Source of the DNA: Rosellinia necatrix
Taxonomy: Eukaryota; Ascomycota; Sordariomycetes; Xylariales; Xylariaceae
Assembly (NCBI GenBank): GCA_021209875.1
Contig: JAGYVD010000008.1
Span: forward strand, 2,665,501-2,729,500
Length of the DNA: 64,000 nt
Reading direction: 5' to 3'
Under the pieces are notes generated by a model. That model was not told the DNA's origin. It did no database searches and saw nothing but the letters and a program-made list of their open reading frames with translations. Shown one piece after another: positions 41,195-51,840 of this stretch (its first letter is position 1; each line of letters starts with the position of its first letter). Both the position numbers and the translations under genes were made by a program.

Positions 41195-44100
41195 ATTATT
41201 ATATATTAATTATAAATAAAACTAAAATTTAATTATAGTATTTTAAATATTAAATAAATATTACATAAAAAAATAAAAATATTTATGTTAAAAATGTCTG
41301 CTAAAAAATTAAAAAACATTAAAAAAACCTTTTATAAAACAATACGAATAATAAAAACAAAAATTATGAAAAATGTGATTTTAAATTAAAAAATAAAAAA
41401 GATAATCTAAAATATAACAAACATACTTTTATTTAATAAAGTATTAAAGTTTTAAACTAAAAAACATATTAAATAAAAAACGATTTATATCTTTAAATTA
41501 AAAATTAAATGTTTTTAAGTTTATTAAAAAAAAGAAATTAAATTAATACTAAAAAACTAAAAGTTGAAAGCGCTACTTTTTATACTGTTATTTTTAAAAC
41601 ATTAAGATATAAAAATAAAACTAATAATTAAATATAAATTATTAATATTTATTAAATTAATAAATTAATTAATTCAAAAAAAAAAAAAAAGCAAAAACAT
41701 AAAAAGAAAATATTAGAACTTATATTTTTAAATATTAGAACTTATTACACATATTTAATTAAAAAAGTGAAATAAATTAATTTTTATTAATTATAAACAA
41801 ACTATAAAATAAACATTACAAACAGTAAATTCTTAAGGAACTTGAAATTTAATTTTTATATAAAAATATTTTATTAATGATTTATAAAAACAAATTTATT
41901 AAACTAAATAACGCGTTATATATTTTTTAGTTTTATTTATTAAAAAGCTAGCAAAAACTTTTTTAATATAAATTATTAAAAACTTAATAAAAATATAAAA
42001 ACCTAATATTTAAATGTTTTTATTAAAAAACTTTGTTTTATATTTTAATATTAAAACTTTGATGTAAATTGAAATATAATAAATATATTATTATATTAAA
42101 ATATATACAAAAAAATTTTGCTTTATTTTATATTAAATACAAAGCTTATTCATACAAAAAAACTTTTTAATTTAATACATAAACTTTTTATATTTTAAAA
42201 ATATATTAATAATATATTATTTCATTTTTACATGGTTTTTATAGTATTTATATAAATGACGTTTTTATTTATTTTAATAATATAAAAACTTATGATATTT
42301 ATATTGAAAAAATTTTAAAATTATAAAATATAAAATTATAACCTGACTTAAAAAATTAATTTTTATATAAAATAAACTAAATTTCCAACCTATATAATAG
42401 ATATTAATAATATTTATATTAATTTTATTAAAATCAATTGTGCAATAAATTAAGAAATATTTATCATTATAAAAATTAACAGTTTTTTCAACTTTTATAA
42501 TTTTATAAAAATTTATAAATAAATATAATCAGATAGTCTTTTTGTAAACTATTTAAAAAAAAAAGCTTTTAAATAAACTATTAAATATCATAAAGTTTTT
42601 AATGTCTTAAAAAAGCGTTAATTTTATATTATTATTAAAATATTATAATTATAACTGATTTATTAAAATAAAACTAATTTCTTTCATATAATAGTTTTTC
42701 ATATTTTATTTTAATTATATAAAAAATTAATACTTAAAATCTTATCTTTTAAAATATTATAAAATATTAAACTAAATCATAAAATTTTTAATAAGAAAAT
42801 ATTAGCCGTAGTTATAGCTTTAAAAAAAGAGCAACTTAAATTAATTAGTAAACAAAAAAGCTTTTTTAATAATTATTAATTATTAAGCCATAAAATATTT
42901 TCATATAAAATAATATTTAAACTTGCAGTAAATCAAATAAACTAATTTATTTTTAAAATACAATTTTTTATTTTTTTAACAAAATTCTTTTTATAAATAT
43001 TTTATTTTAACCCCAAAAAATCTATTAAAAACAAAAAGCTTAAAAATATTCAAAAAATTTAATTTAGAAACAATATTTTAAAACATATTTAAAATTGAAT
43101 AAAATATAACTGTCAAATATTAATAGTATATTTATATAAAAAACTAAAAAAATTAAAAAAAAAACCCGTGAAAACTTCAATATATAAATTTACTAACGTA
43201 AAATTAAAAATAATAACTTTTAATAAATAATAAACAGATTAATAATAATAAATAATTAATCAATAGTATTAGATTATTTATATTTAAAAACTAAACTGCT
43301 ATAAAAATTTATAACTATATATTTATAATATATTTAAAAAAGATAAACTTAAAAAACAATATAAAAAATATTCATAACTTAAACTAATAAATAGCTATAA
43401 TACTTACATAATAAACTATATAAAATGCTGCTCAATAAAAATATTATATAATAAAACTTTAAAAATAAAAGGTTAAAATAAAACAAAAGAAATTGTTTAA
43501 TTTATAGATTTAATAAAAAGCATTTAATTTAAATTTAAATTTATATAATTAAACTAGCTAACTGTAAATAAAAAACCTCATTTTAATATAAATTACTATA
43601 TATTAATTTAAAAAATAATTATAAAACACCGACCGATGATTTAATAAGCTGGACTTTTTATAATATAATAAAAGTTTAAAATAATTAATAAAAACAATAA
43701 TGGTTTTACATTAAACGTTTTTCTATATACAAAATAATAAACTCTTTTTATATTAATAAACTACGATTATATTTTAATAATTTACTGCTGAAACAAAACG
43801 CTAATAGTTTAAACAATAACATAATACAGATCAAAATTTTTATAGTTAAAAAATTAAATTATTAAAAATATATTATAAAAACTATAATATTAAATAACTT
43901 AAAAAATAAAGAACCCATAATAAGTAATATTTTGCTTAAAATTTTAAAATAATGTAAAATTATTAAAACATATTTATAAAAAATATTTAAACGCAGCAGA
44001 ATTTTTAAAACGTTTAAAAAATCAACTGAAAGCCGCAGAAAATAATAAATTAAATATAACATATAACAATAATACCACTACAATATTAAAAAAAAATTAA

Positions 44101-44264
44101 TAAAAAAAAATAAAAACGCATATAATAATAAATAAATGAAAATTAATAATATAATATAAAATAAGAACCTAAAGCAATTTTTTTTGGCTAAAAAATATAT
44201 TTAAAAACTATATGTTTAAATATAAGCACGACTTAAAAAACAAGCCGTTTTTTTTAAAACAAAA
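41195..44264 (+). mobile_element. Family A interior, right of element D
   Basis: This 3' portion of the interrupted A element is A-rich and lies directly upstream of LTR copy 4. Positions 43,910-44,010 reverse-complemented match 20,520-20,620 of the other A copy. A minus-strand frame at 43,862-44,062 is a chance opening in mutated DNA. The polypurine tract expected before the LTR reads AAAACAAAA here, compatible with G-to-A change. Confidence 0.5.
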
Positions 44265-44512
44265 TAGTTATAAATAACTATCTACTTAATTAAACATATA
44301 GCAAGGAATAATATTTATATACTTATTATGAACTAGCATATATAAACTAGCTATAGCACGCATAGACTAGACCTACTTTATATATCTGCATTTATCCAGA
44401 ATTTTAATAAGCTAATTCCTTCTATTCTTTTTTTTTTTTTATTTATAGATTTTTTATATAATATATTATTTATTGCTAAAGCTTTGACTTTTTATTTATA
44501 ACTGGTGCAACA
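44265..44512 (+). repeat. Family A LTR, copy 4 (3' LTR)
   Basis: It starts TAGTTATAAATAACTA, a strongly mutated inner edge, and ends TTATAACTGGTGCAACA, an intact outer edge. Between them lie the family landmarks TAGCACGCATAGACTAGACC and CTGCATTTATCC. It pairs with copy 3. Confidence 0.75.
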
Positions 44513-45186
44513 AATATTAATAGTTTTTGTTATTTATTTAATTTTAATTATAGTATTTATAATATATATATTTATAATTTTAAATATAATTATAATTTTT
44601 GATTTCAAATGATTTTTTATTTTTTAATAGTTGATATAGTTTTAGTTCTAATATTTACAGCTTTTTTATAGCTGCTATTTTAATTATTATAACTTTTATT
44701 TTAGATTTAATACTGCTTATAGTTATATTTACAGCTGTTTTAGTTTCAATTTTTAAATAATTTTTCTTTAATTAACCTATTTTTATTTTTAATTTAATAT
44801 TACATATTAAATAAACCTAAAAAACATATTGTAATTTTTTATAATATTTTTAAAATAAGTTTTTTTATTAATTTTAAACCTTTTTATTAACTTATGTTTT
44901 GGATTTTTTAAAGTTTTTAAACAGTATATTTAAGCTTTTTTTATATATATTAGTTGCATATGTAAATTTTGCTGTTTTATTATAGCAAAGCTGCTTTAAT
45001 TACTAATCAATTAAATATGTTATTTATTCATTGAAGGTTTAATATTCAAATATTTTTGTTTTACTAATAATTTAATTTAATTAATAAAAAATAAACTTTT
45101 ATATAAATTATATCCTTTTATTAGCTATATATTTTTTATTATTAAACGTTTTTTATGTTAAATTAAAAATATTAATATCATTTCAT

Positions 45187-45218
<32 letters not shown>

Positions 45219-46540
45219 TTGTTATAATTATCATATTTAATATAAACTATTTTTGTTAGTTTAATATAATATAATGATTTTATTATTATTAACCTTATTT
45301 AAGCTTAAAAATTCAACAAAGTATTATTATAATAATTTTATTATATCAGTAGTTCTTATTTTTATTTTTATTATTATAGCGCTTATAAAAACTGTTTTAA
45401 TATTTAATAAAAAGCTATAAGTTATTCTTTTTTAAAAAACTTTTTAATAAAATATATAAAAAAATATAATAGTTATAATATTTAATTTATTTAAAAGATA
45501 TATAGTTATGTTTTATATATTAATTATTTAAATATTAATTAGCATAACTATTTTATTTTTATTTTATTAACAGGTTTTATTTCAGATAATTACTTTATAG
45601 CTTTATTAGTTTTAATTTTATTTTTAATTAGCTATAGTTTTAAGTTTTATATTATTAAATTTTTAATATTAATATTTTTAAAGTTTAAAAACTTTTAAAC
45701 TTATTTAAATAATTTTAAAACTAAATTAAAAAATGCTTCTATAGTTTTTATATTTTTATATAAAATATTTATTAAAACATTTACTTATTTTTAATATTTT
45801 AAAAATAATAAACGGTTTTTAGTTTAAGCTAAATTGTTTGAATAGCAATACATTTTTAAATAAAAGGGGTATTAATTTAAAATATTCTATTAAAAGCTTT
45901 TAAAATTATTTATATGTAAGCTTCATATATATAATAAAATATAATAATATTATGTTACTATAAGCTTAAATAAATTAAACGTATTATTAAAAAATATTTA
46001 AATATATATATAATATATTTAAATAATTGTTTTATATATAAATATTATTAGGTATTATTTGTAATTTATCAAGTTATAATTTAAAGGCTATAAAAATAAA
46101 ACACAATAAATTAAACACATAAAAAAATAGAAACATAAAACTATTATTTTTTAAAAATTCTAGCTTTTAATTATAATATATATATTTATAATTATTAAAT
46201 AAACAAATATATTCATATTTTTTGATAATAAATAAAATAAATAATTTACTATATTTATAATTTTAAATAAACTTTAATTATTAAACATGTTTAAATATAT
46301 AATTTAATAATAATAGTTTTAAAATATAACCATAAACTATTAAATATTTTAAGCAACTATTTATTTATAAGCTTTAATAAAATATATAATTTATATAAAA
46401 AAATATTAACATACTATTGTATTTATATTGATTATTTAATTATAGCTAAATTAAAACATACGTGTTTAAATCTTTAGCTATAAATAAAATCTTTAATTTT
46501 AAAAAATTAAAAATAATATTAGTTTAATTTAATAATAAGA
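44513..46540. mobile_element. Probable right part of element C interior
   Basis: Mutated, mostly T-rich DNA with a (TA)n run at 45,197-45,218. No gene is visible. Its position between the A element and the right C repeat makes it the continuation of the DNA left of 30,458, which has the same T-rich bias. Confidence 0.35.
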
Positions 46541-46794
46541 TGTATTAATTATATAAATACACTATTTTAAAAAAAAATTCATATAAAAATAAAAAATAAA
46601 ATGCCTGTATTAATTTCTCTGCTAATTAAAAAAATCTAGTAAGTATAAATTTAGCCTCTGCAGAAGTGGCTATAGGCCACTTGTTATCAGCTGTAGCCTG
46701 TACAACCTATTTTTAGCTTATTTAATCTAATAATATATAAGGTTTTGGCTTAATTAATATAGGCGTTTGCAGAGACTTTATTAAAATACTTACA
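46541..46794 (+). repeat. Repeat C, right copy (probable 3' LTR)
   Basis: It is homologous to 25,921-26,181. The left end is converted to A/T. The middle and right keep normal sequence (TTTAGCCTCTGCAGAAGTGG, TATAGGCCACTTG, GGCGTTTGCAGAGAC) and the copy ends near ACTTACA. The preserved end faces outward, as in the LTR pairs of A, B and D. The boundary is approximate. Confidence 0.5.
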
Positions 46795-49679
46795 TTTTCT
46801 TCCCTATTTATTATCCGTACGCAAGCTATTATTAGTAGCTTTACTAGCACGCCACCTTTAGTAAATCTTTAATAACGCTAAAAACTAGCTTAATTTTCAT
46901 AAAATATCAAAGGCCTAATTAATAATATAAAACTACGCTTATACGTAAAGCCGCGTTTATTATGCAAGACCTAATAATGCTGTTATATTTAATTATAATA
47001 TTTAAAACTAACTATATAAAAGCTTTAATTATTAATACGCTGTTGCGAGCTAATTTATTGCTATTTAAAAAACTAAAATTTAAGCGATTTATCTGTTTTT
47101 AAAACTAAAAATAACTAGAAAAAACATTTATAACTAAAAAATATTGCCTTAAAACTTATTAAGCAAACAGTACGTTAAAATTAATTTAAAAAATAAAATT
47201 TAACAAGAAGTTATTATAACGTTAGCAACTATTTTTAATAATTTTGTTTATTTTTAAAAAAAAAAAATTTAAGCCAGCTATAAATAAATAATAAAAAAAT
47301 ACGCCAAATTATTAAAACAGCATTTAAACGTTTTAATTTATATATAGTTTAAAAAAATTTTTATAGCTTTTTTTAAGCCTGCTAATATATAAGCAAAAAT
47401 AAAAATATTTAAACAACTAATAATTGTTGCAACTATGTTTATATATATAAACGCAGCAAAATAAAAAGCTAAACTAAACTTTAAGCTTGTTTTAAAATTA
47501 AATTAATCGATTAAAACAAATTAATAATTTATTTATAGCGCTAATATAGCGCCAAACTTTTAAAAACTTAAAAAAAACATATATATTTTTATATAGCTTA
47601 ACAATAAAACAGCCAAACTTTACTAGTCGACAGCTTTTATAATAAAAAAAGCACTACTTTAAAAATTTTAACTATTTATAAAAGCTATTAAAAACGTTTA
47701 ACTTATAAAAATAAACTAAACAATTAAAAGTATAAATCTTATAATAAAAACTAAACTTTTTAAAAAAATAAACAATAAAATTATTAAAAACATATTTAAC
47801 GTTTATACAATAAAACTGCTTAAAAATAAACAGTTTATATAGTTTTTTATATTTTTATATTAAGTATTGATGATTTTATTAACATATTTATAAATATAAC
47901 TTTAAAAATAGTTGCGGCTAAAATTAAAATATAAATAAAACACACTTTAATTAACGCTTATATAGCTAAAAAAAATGTCGACTTTTAAATAAGCAAAATA
48001 ATATAAATAGTTGCGTTTAAAAAACTTATAAAAAAGTTCTGTTTTTTTTTTGGCTAGCAAGCTATTTTATAAAATTTTTGTTTTTTTATAAAAATGTTTT
48101 TAGCAACATTAGTCATATTATTACAGCTAAAAAAGTTTACATAATAAATATATATTATATTTTATAAGTTGTTTTGTTTTATAACCTCTATTTTTTTAAT
48201 GATTCATAAATAAATAATAAATTATTTAAATATAATATTTTATATAAACGTTAAAATTTATAATATCTTTTAAATATTTAAAAATAGTTTTCATAGTTAT
48301 ATAAAATAATATCTTATTTTTCTTTTTTTTAGTTTTATTAAAATATATTTTTTAATAAAATATATACAATCTGTTTTAAACTATATAAATTTAATAAATA
48401 TATATTTATCAAAGTTTAAAGTTTTATAATTAGCTTTTATTTTTAAAAAACGTTTATATTTCTATAAATATTATATTAACTTTTAAAAATCATATTTGTA
48501 TTGAAATATTTATTAAATAAATATAAAACTAAGTTTTAAATGTTTTTTAATAAAATTAAATTTAATATTCTTTATTTTTTATTATTATTAATAAACTAGT
48601 TTATATTTATTTTGAAACTGTTAGTTATATTTGTATATCATCTTTTAAATTTTATTTCATTTTTAAAGCGTTATTATAAAACTTGTTTATAAATATTTTA
48701 ATTAATTTTTATGTTCTTTTATATAATTTAATAAATTAATTATTTATTAATTAAATTTATTTAATAAGTTTTAAATATAATTATAATTAATCATTATAAA
48801 TTTTAGTTTAATTATAATATACTTTATAATTATATTATTATTTTAGTTTTTAAGTAAGCTAGATATAAAAGTTTATATTTTTTATTCTGTTTATATAATT
48901 TGTTTAATTTTTATTATATTTTCATAAAGCTTCTTTAAATATTAAATAATTATTTTTAAACTATTATTAGCTCTATTTTAATATTTTTAGTTATTTTTAC
49001 TTTTTATTAAGCGTTTTTTATATTTCATAATATAAATGTTAAATTTTATAGTTTATTTTATCATAGTTTTTATTTATTAAATAATATAGCATATAATAAT
49101 ATAATAATTAATTGCTGTTTATTAAAAGGTATTAATATTTATATAAAACTTATAAATAATTTTATATTAATAAGTCTGTTAAAGTTAGGCTAAGCAAAAT
49201 TATTTTTTTATAATAAGTTTTTAAAAAAGCCTGTTAGTTATTTTTATAGCAATTATAACAAAATTTTATATTAAAATATTAATTGTTTTTAAAAAACTTA
49301 TAAGTTTTATTATATAAAACAGTTTAAAATTTGAAAATTTTCATTTATAAATAAAATTTTTAAATAAAATTAAACAATAAGTTTTATATAGTTTTAGTTT
49401 TAATATTAGCTTTAATAATTAAATATATTATATTAAACTTTTAAAAATAACCTAAATATATTTAGTTTTAAATATATTATTAAAAGTTTTTAAAAATATA
49501 TTAATAATTTAAACATTTCATATAATAAAATAATATTTTAATATGCTAAGTTTTTAATATGTTTATAAATATTGCTAGCAGAAAAAATTAATGCTATATT
49601 ATTATTATTATTATTATTATTATTAAAAAAATATTTATAAAAATAGTTTAAATATTTTAAAATAAAATAATTTATAAAT
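46795..49679. other. Mutated repeat DNA; left third partly preserved
   Basis: From 46,795 to about 48,130 the plus strand is A-rich and keeps more C/G than its surroundings (TTATCCGTACGC, CTAGCACGCCACC, GTTGCGAGC), suggesting milder damage. From about 48,130 it becomes T-rich and strongly mutated. No open frame or known motif is readable. A segment at 49,240-49,577 recurs at 50,033-50,337, and an (ATT)n run lies at 49,597-49,624. Confidence 0.45.
49240..49577 (+). repeat. Local direct duplication, left copy
   Basis: It is homologous to 50,033-50,337, sharing TTTTTATAGCAATTATAAC, a TTTTATATAGTTTTAGTTTT-type segment and AAATATATTTAGTTTTAAATA. The copies differ by substitutions and small indels. 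Both are followed at some distance by family A sequence in minus orientation, so an older duplicated unit may include the LTR. Confidence 0.7.
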
Positions 49680-49919
49680 TCTTATTTTAATTATAAACAA
49701 AAGTTAAACCTTTAATCATAAATAATATATTATATCAAAATTTATAAATAGGGAAAAAAAAAAAAAAAATTTAACTTATTAAAATTATAGCTAAATATAA
49801 ATATATAAAATAGGTCTAGTTTATGCGCTACAGCTAGTTTATATGTTTTAATTCACAACAGGTGTACAGATACTAGTTGATACTATCTACTTAATTAGCT
49901 AACTAGTTATCTGTAACTT
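49680..49919 (-). repeat. Family A LTR, copy 5 (mutated)
   Basis: Reverse-complemented it aligns with the other A copies. AATAGGGAAAAAAAAA corresponds to the purine run near the middle, AATAGGTCTAGTTTATGCGC to the GCGC...GGACTAGACC landmark, and CTAGTTATCTGTAAC to the LTR start. The first 100 bases are heavily mutated; the last 125 keep more C and G. Confidence 0.65.
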
Positions 49920-50032
49920 TATTAACTTTATATATAGTTTTTTTTTTAAGCTTAGTTTTTTTTTTAATATATAAATATAATTAGACTTTATATTAACTGC
50001 TGTTATTACAGCTATTATAACTATTAATTATT

Positions 50033-50337
50033 TTTTATAGCAATTATAACAAAATTTTATAAAAAATTTTATAAATTTTATTATAAAACAACTTAAAAAT
50101 TTGAACTTTTAACTTATAAATGAAATTAAACTATAAGTTTTATATAGTTTTAATTTTAATACTAGCTTTAATAATTAAATATAATATATTAAATATCTAA
50201 AAAATAACTTAAATATATTTAGTTTTAAATATATTACTAAAAGTTTTTTTTTAATAAAATATGCTAATAATTTAAAAACTTTATATAATAATATTATATT
50301 TTAACATATTAAATTTTTAATATATTTATAAGCACTA
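50033..50337 (+). repeat. Local direct duplication, right copy
   Basis: This is the second copy of 49,240-49,577. It stops abruptly at 50,337, where the unmutated LTR-like block begins, showing that the block interrupted it. Confidence 0.7.
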
Positions 50338-50591
50338 TGATAAGTCTGGTCAGGGGTATGAAGCTGTAAATAGCTGTATTTTGCTGTATGCTGGTCTGTA
50401 TTGTGGTGTTGTATGTGTGTTGGTGATGAAGATGGTGGAATTCTAGGTGCAGTCCTAGAATTCCACCTACTAGTACAGGTAGGTGGGCCTAGCCCAAGTG
50501 GGTCTAGCCCAGGTGGCCTGGGCCACCTTATCTAATCTTACAGTGGGGCAACTAGTGGTGCTAAGCCTGGCACCCCTTGCCTACTCTAACA
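50338..50591 (-). mobile_element. Candidate solo LTR of family F, unmutated
   Basis: This 254-bp block of normal composition starts TGATAAGTCTGG on the plus strand and ends CTACTCTAACA, giving TG...CA termini on both strands (minus: TGTTAGAG...TTATCA). It contains a perfect 14-bp inverted repeat with a 6-base loop (50,434-50,467), an 8-bp one, AGGTGGCC TG GGCCACCT (50,511-50,528), and a 15-bp near-duplicate GTGGGYCTAGCCCAR. The flanks CACTA and TTTAT do not match, so no TSD is confirmed. The clean sequence in damaged surroundings suggests recent insertion or escape from RIP by short length. Confidence 0.6.
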
Positions 50592-50634
50592 TTTATGCTA
50601 TATGCTTAATTAACTAGCTAGTTATTTATAACTT
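50592..50634 (-). repeat. Family A LTR fragment
   Basis: ATGCTTAATTAACTAGCTAG followed by TTATTTATAAC matches the terminal part of family A in minus orientation (compare 49,890-49,919). The remainder of that LTR is missing, apparently lost at the insertion of the block to its left. Confidence 0.5.
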
Positions 50635-51006
50635 TAATAAAAGCTTTTAAAAAAAAAGTTCAAAAAATAAAAATAAAATAAAAACAGCTTTATAAAGAGC
50701 TTTTATATATAATATTAACTATTTTATTAATAATTAAAAATAAATATAAATATTAATAATAAAATATAAGTATTATATAATAAAAATATTATTATTATTA
50801 TTAAAAATTAATAAAATTATATGAAAAAACATTATAATATTAATATTAAAAAGTATTATTATTAATATTATTTATAAAAAAAGTATTATTATAGCTATAT
50901 TATTATATATAAAAAATATTAAAATAAAAAAAAATTAAAACAAAAAAACAAAATGTTAATAAAAAAAATTATTGTTAAATTAAAACAGCAATTTAAAAAA
51001 AAATTT
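50635..51006. other. Mutated A/T-rich spacer
   Basis: A-rich on the plus strand, with simple AAT/ATT runs. No gene or repeat family was recognised. Confidence 0.6.
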
Positions 51007-51240
51007 TAGTTATAGATAACTAGTCTTTTAAGCATAGCATGCGTAGCACGCGCAGAACATCCGTACACTTAGTGCCAACTGGCGCGCACGGACTAGACCT
51101 ACCCCACACACCTGCACTTAGTCGGAATTTTAATAGGCTAATTCCTCCCACTTACTCTTTCCTTTCCCATCCATAGATTTTTCATACAATATATCACTTA
51201 TTGCTGGAGCCTTGACTTCTTATTTATGACTGGTGCAAAA
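51007..51240 (+). repeat. Family A LTR, copy 6 (weakly mutated, outermost)
   Basis: It starts TAGTTATAGATAACTAG and ends CTGGTGCAAAA, with clean landmarks GGCGCGCACGGACTAGACC, CTGCACTTAGTCGG and TTGCTGGAGCC. It is the last recognisable transposon piece before the gene-rich DNA. The final C of GGTGCAACA is A here. It is probably a solo LTR. Confidence 0.75.
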
Positions 51241-51653
51241 CTAGACAATCACTTAGCATAAATAAACATTTTGCGCATTTTTCAGCTTTTTGTACTTGTA
51301 CATATATGTTTATATTATAAATAATTTAATAATAATAATATTTAAAATATATAAAACTAAACATGTATAGGTCATGACATAAATGACAGATCAACTGCTA
51401 TCTACGCCTACACAAGTTCTCCCACCGCTATCTAACAACAGGACAACTGGCAAGATCAGACATCAATCACCAAATCTGCCTTGCACAGTTGACGGATCAG
51501 GTAGCACAGCTGCACCTCCTGCTGTTTCGGCGCAGCCACCAGGTAATTGGAATGGTTGCTTGTGCTTCCCTATTGGAGCCAACAGGGTGAGACATGGCTA
51601 GGCTGGAGCCCAGGGAGATGTCGAGTCGTAGTAAGTACCTCGGTTCGATTTTG
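51241..51653. other. Transition from repeat block to gene-rich DNA
   Basis: A/T-rich sequence continues to about 51,367, then composition becomes normal within a few bases. A 72-codon frame at 51,383-51,601 has no recognisable domain. The segment is low in features and may be 5' flank of the gene at 51,841 or an eroded element edge. Confidence 0.5.
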
Positions 51654-51661
51654 TATAAATA
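51654..51661 (+). promoter_or_regulatory. TATA box upstream of the 51,841 gene
   Basis: TATAAATA lies 180-187 bases before the ATG, in otherwise G/C-normal DNA. The spacing would give a 5' leader of about 150 bases. It is the only strong TATA match between the repeat block and the ATG. Confidence 0.5.
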
Positions 51662-51840
51662 GGGGGCCTAGCAACCCAGATAGACAAATTATTAGAGGAC
51701 CACGGACTCTCGAGAGCAGACCTTGAGCCCAGCCCTTATCCCCCCAGTTCAAGAAGCCGATATTTCGTCCGAACCTTGGAGGCTCGCTCCGGTCATCCTC
51801 CGTTGAACAATCCACTTTACTCACGGATCCCCCAACAATC

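Larger units (their letters stand above)
30458..44512 (+). mobile_element. Family A retrotransposon interrupted by element D
   Basis: LTR copies 3 (30,458-30,700) and 4 (44,265-44,512) are in the same orientation and 14 kb apart. Removing element D and one TSD copy leaves about 5.9 kb, a normal retrotransposon size. The interior on both sides of D is A-rich on the plus strand, and the part next to copy 4 is homologous to the interior of the minus-strand A copy at 20,213 onward. The damage pattern (outer edges kept, inner edges mutated) pairs these two LTRs. A TSD cannot be read with confidence in the flanking A/T sequence (ATATA against AATAT). Confidence 0.6.
1..51367. repeat. A/T-saturated, RIP-mutated transposon block
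   Basis: The whole stretch is overwhelmingly A and T, with long TpA-rich runs, no open frame of useful length and no intron-exon structure. Recognisable LTR families recur in both orientations, and copies differ from each other mainly by C-to-T and G-to-A changes. That is the known signature of repeat-induced point mutation, which in ascomycetes mutates both strands of duplicated DNA, preferring CpA. Small islands with normal base composition remain near 11,952-12,465, 19,957-20,212, 27,232-27,490, 41,080-41,189, 46,600-46,960, 50,338-50,591 and 51,007-51,240. Such blocks are usually heterochromatin. It could be pericentromeric, subtelomeric or interstitial; I see no telomere repeat, so its chromosomal role is open. 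Confidence 0.93.

Noticed and set aside
43862..44062. Minus-strand frame of 66 codons, Leu/Ile/Tyr-rich
   Set aside because: Chance opening in the interior of a mutated family A element; its sequence corresponds to mutated DNA near 20,520 in another copy, where the frame is not kept.
1..51367. CRISPR array, tRNA cluster or rRNA fragment in the A/T block
   Set aside because: No regularly spaced short repeats with unique spacers, no cloverleaf with a GGTTCRA arm and no rRNA-like stretch were seen; the organism is a eukaryote.
1..51367. Mitochondrial DNA or another organelle genome as the source of the A/T richness
   Set aside because: There are no long mitochondrial-type frames; the repeats show LTRs, TSDs and C-to-T decay, and the block is continuous with nuclear genes carrying spliceosomal introns.
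51638..51650. GGTTCGATT motif resembling a tRNA T-arm
   Set aside because: The sequence upstream does not fold into D and anticodon arms, and a TATA box follows within a few bases.
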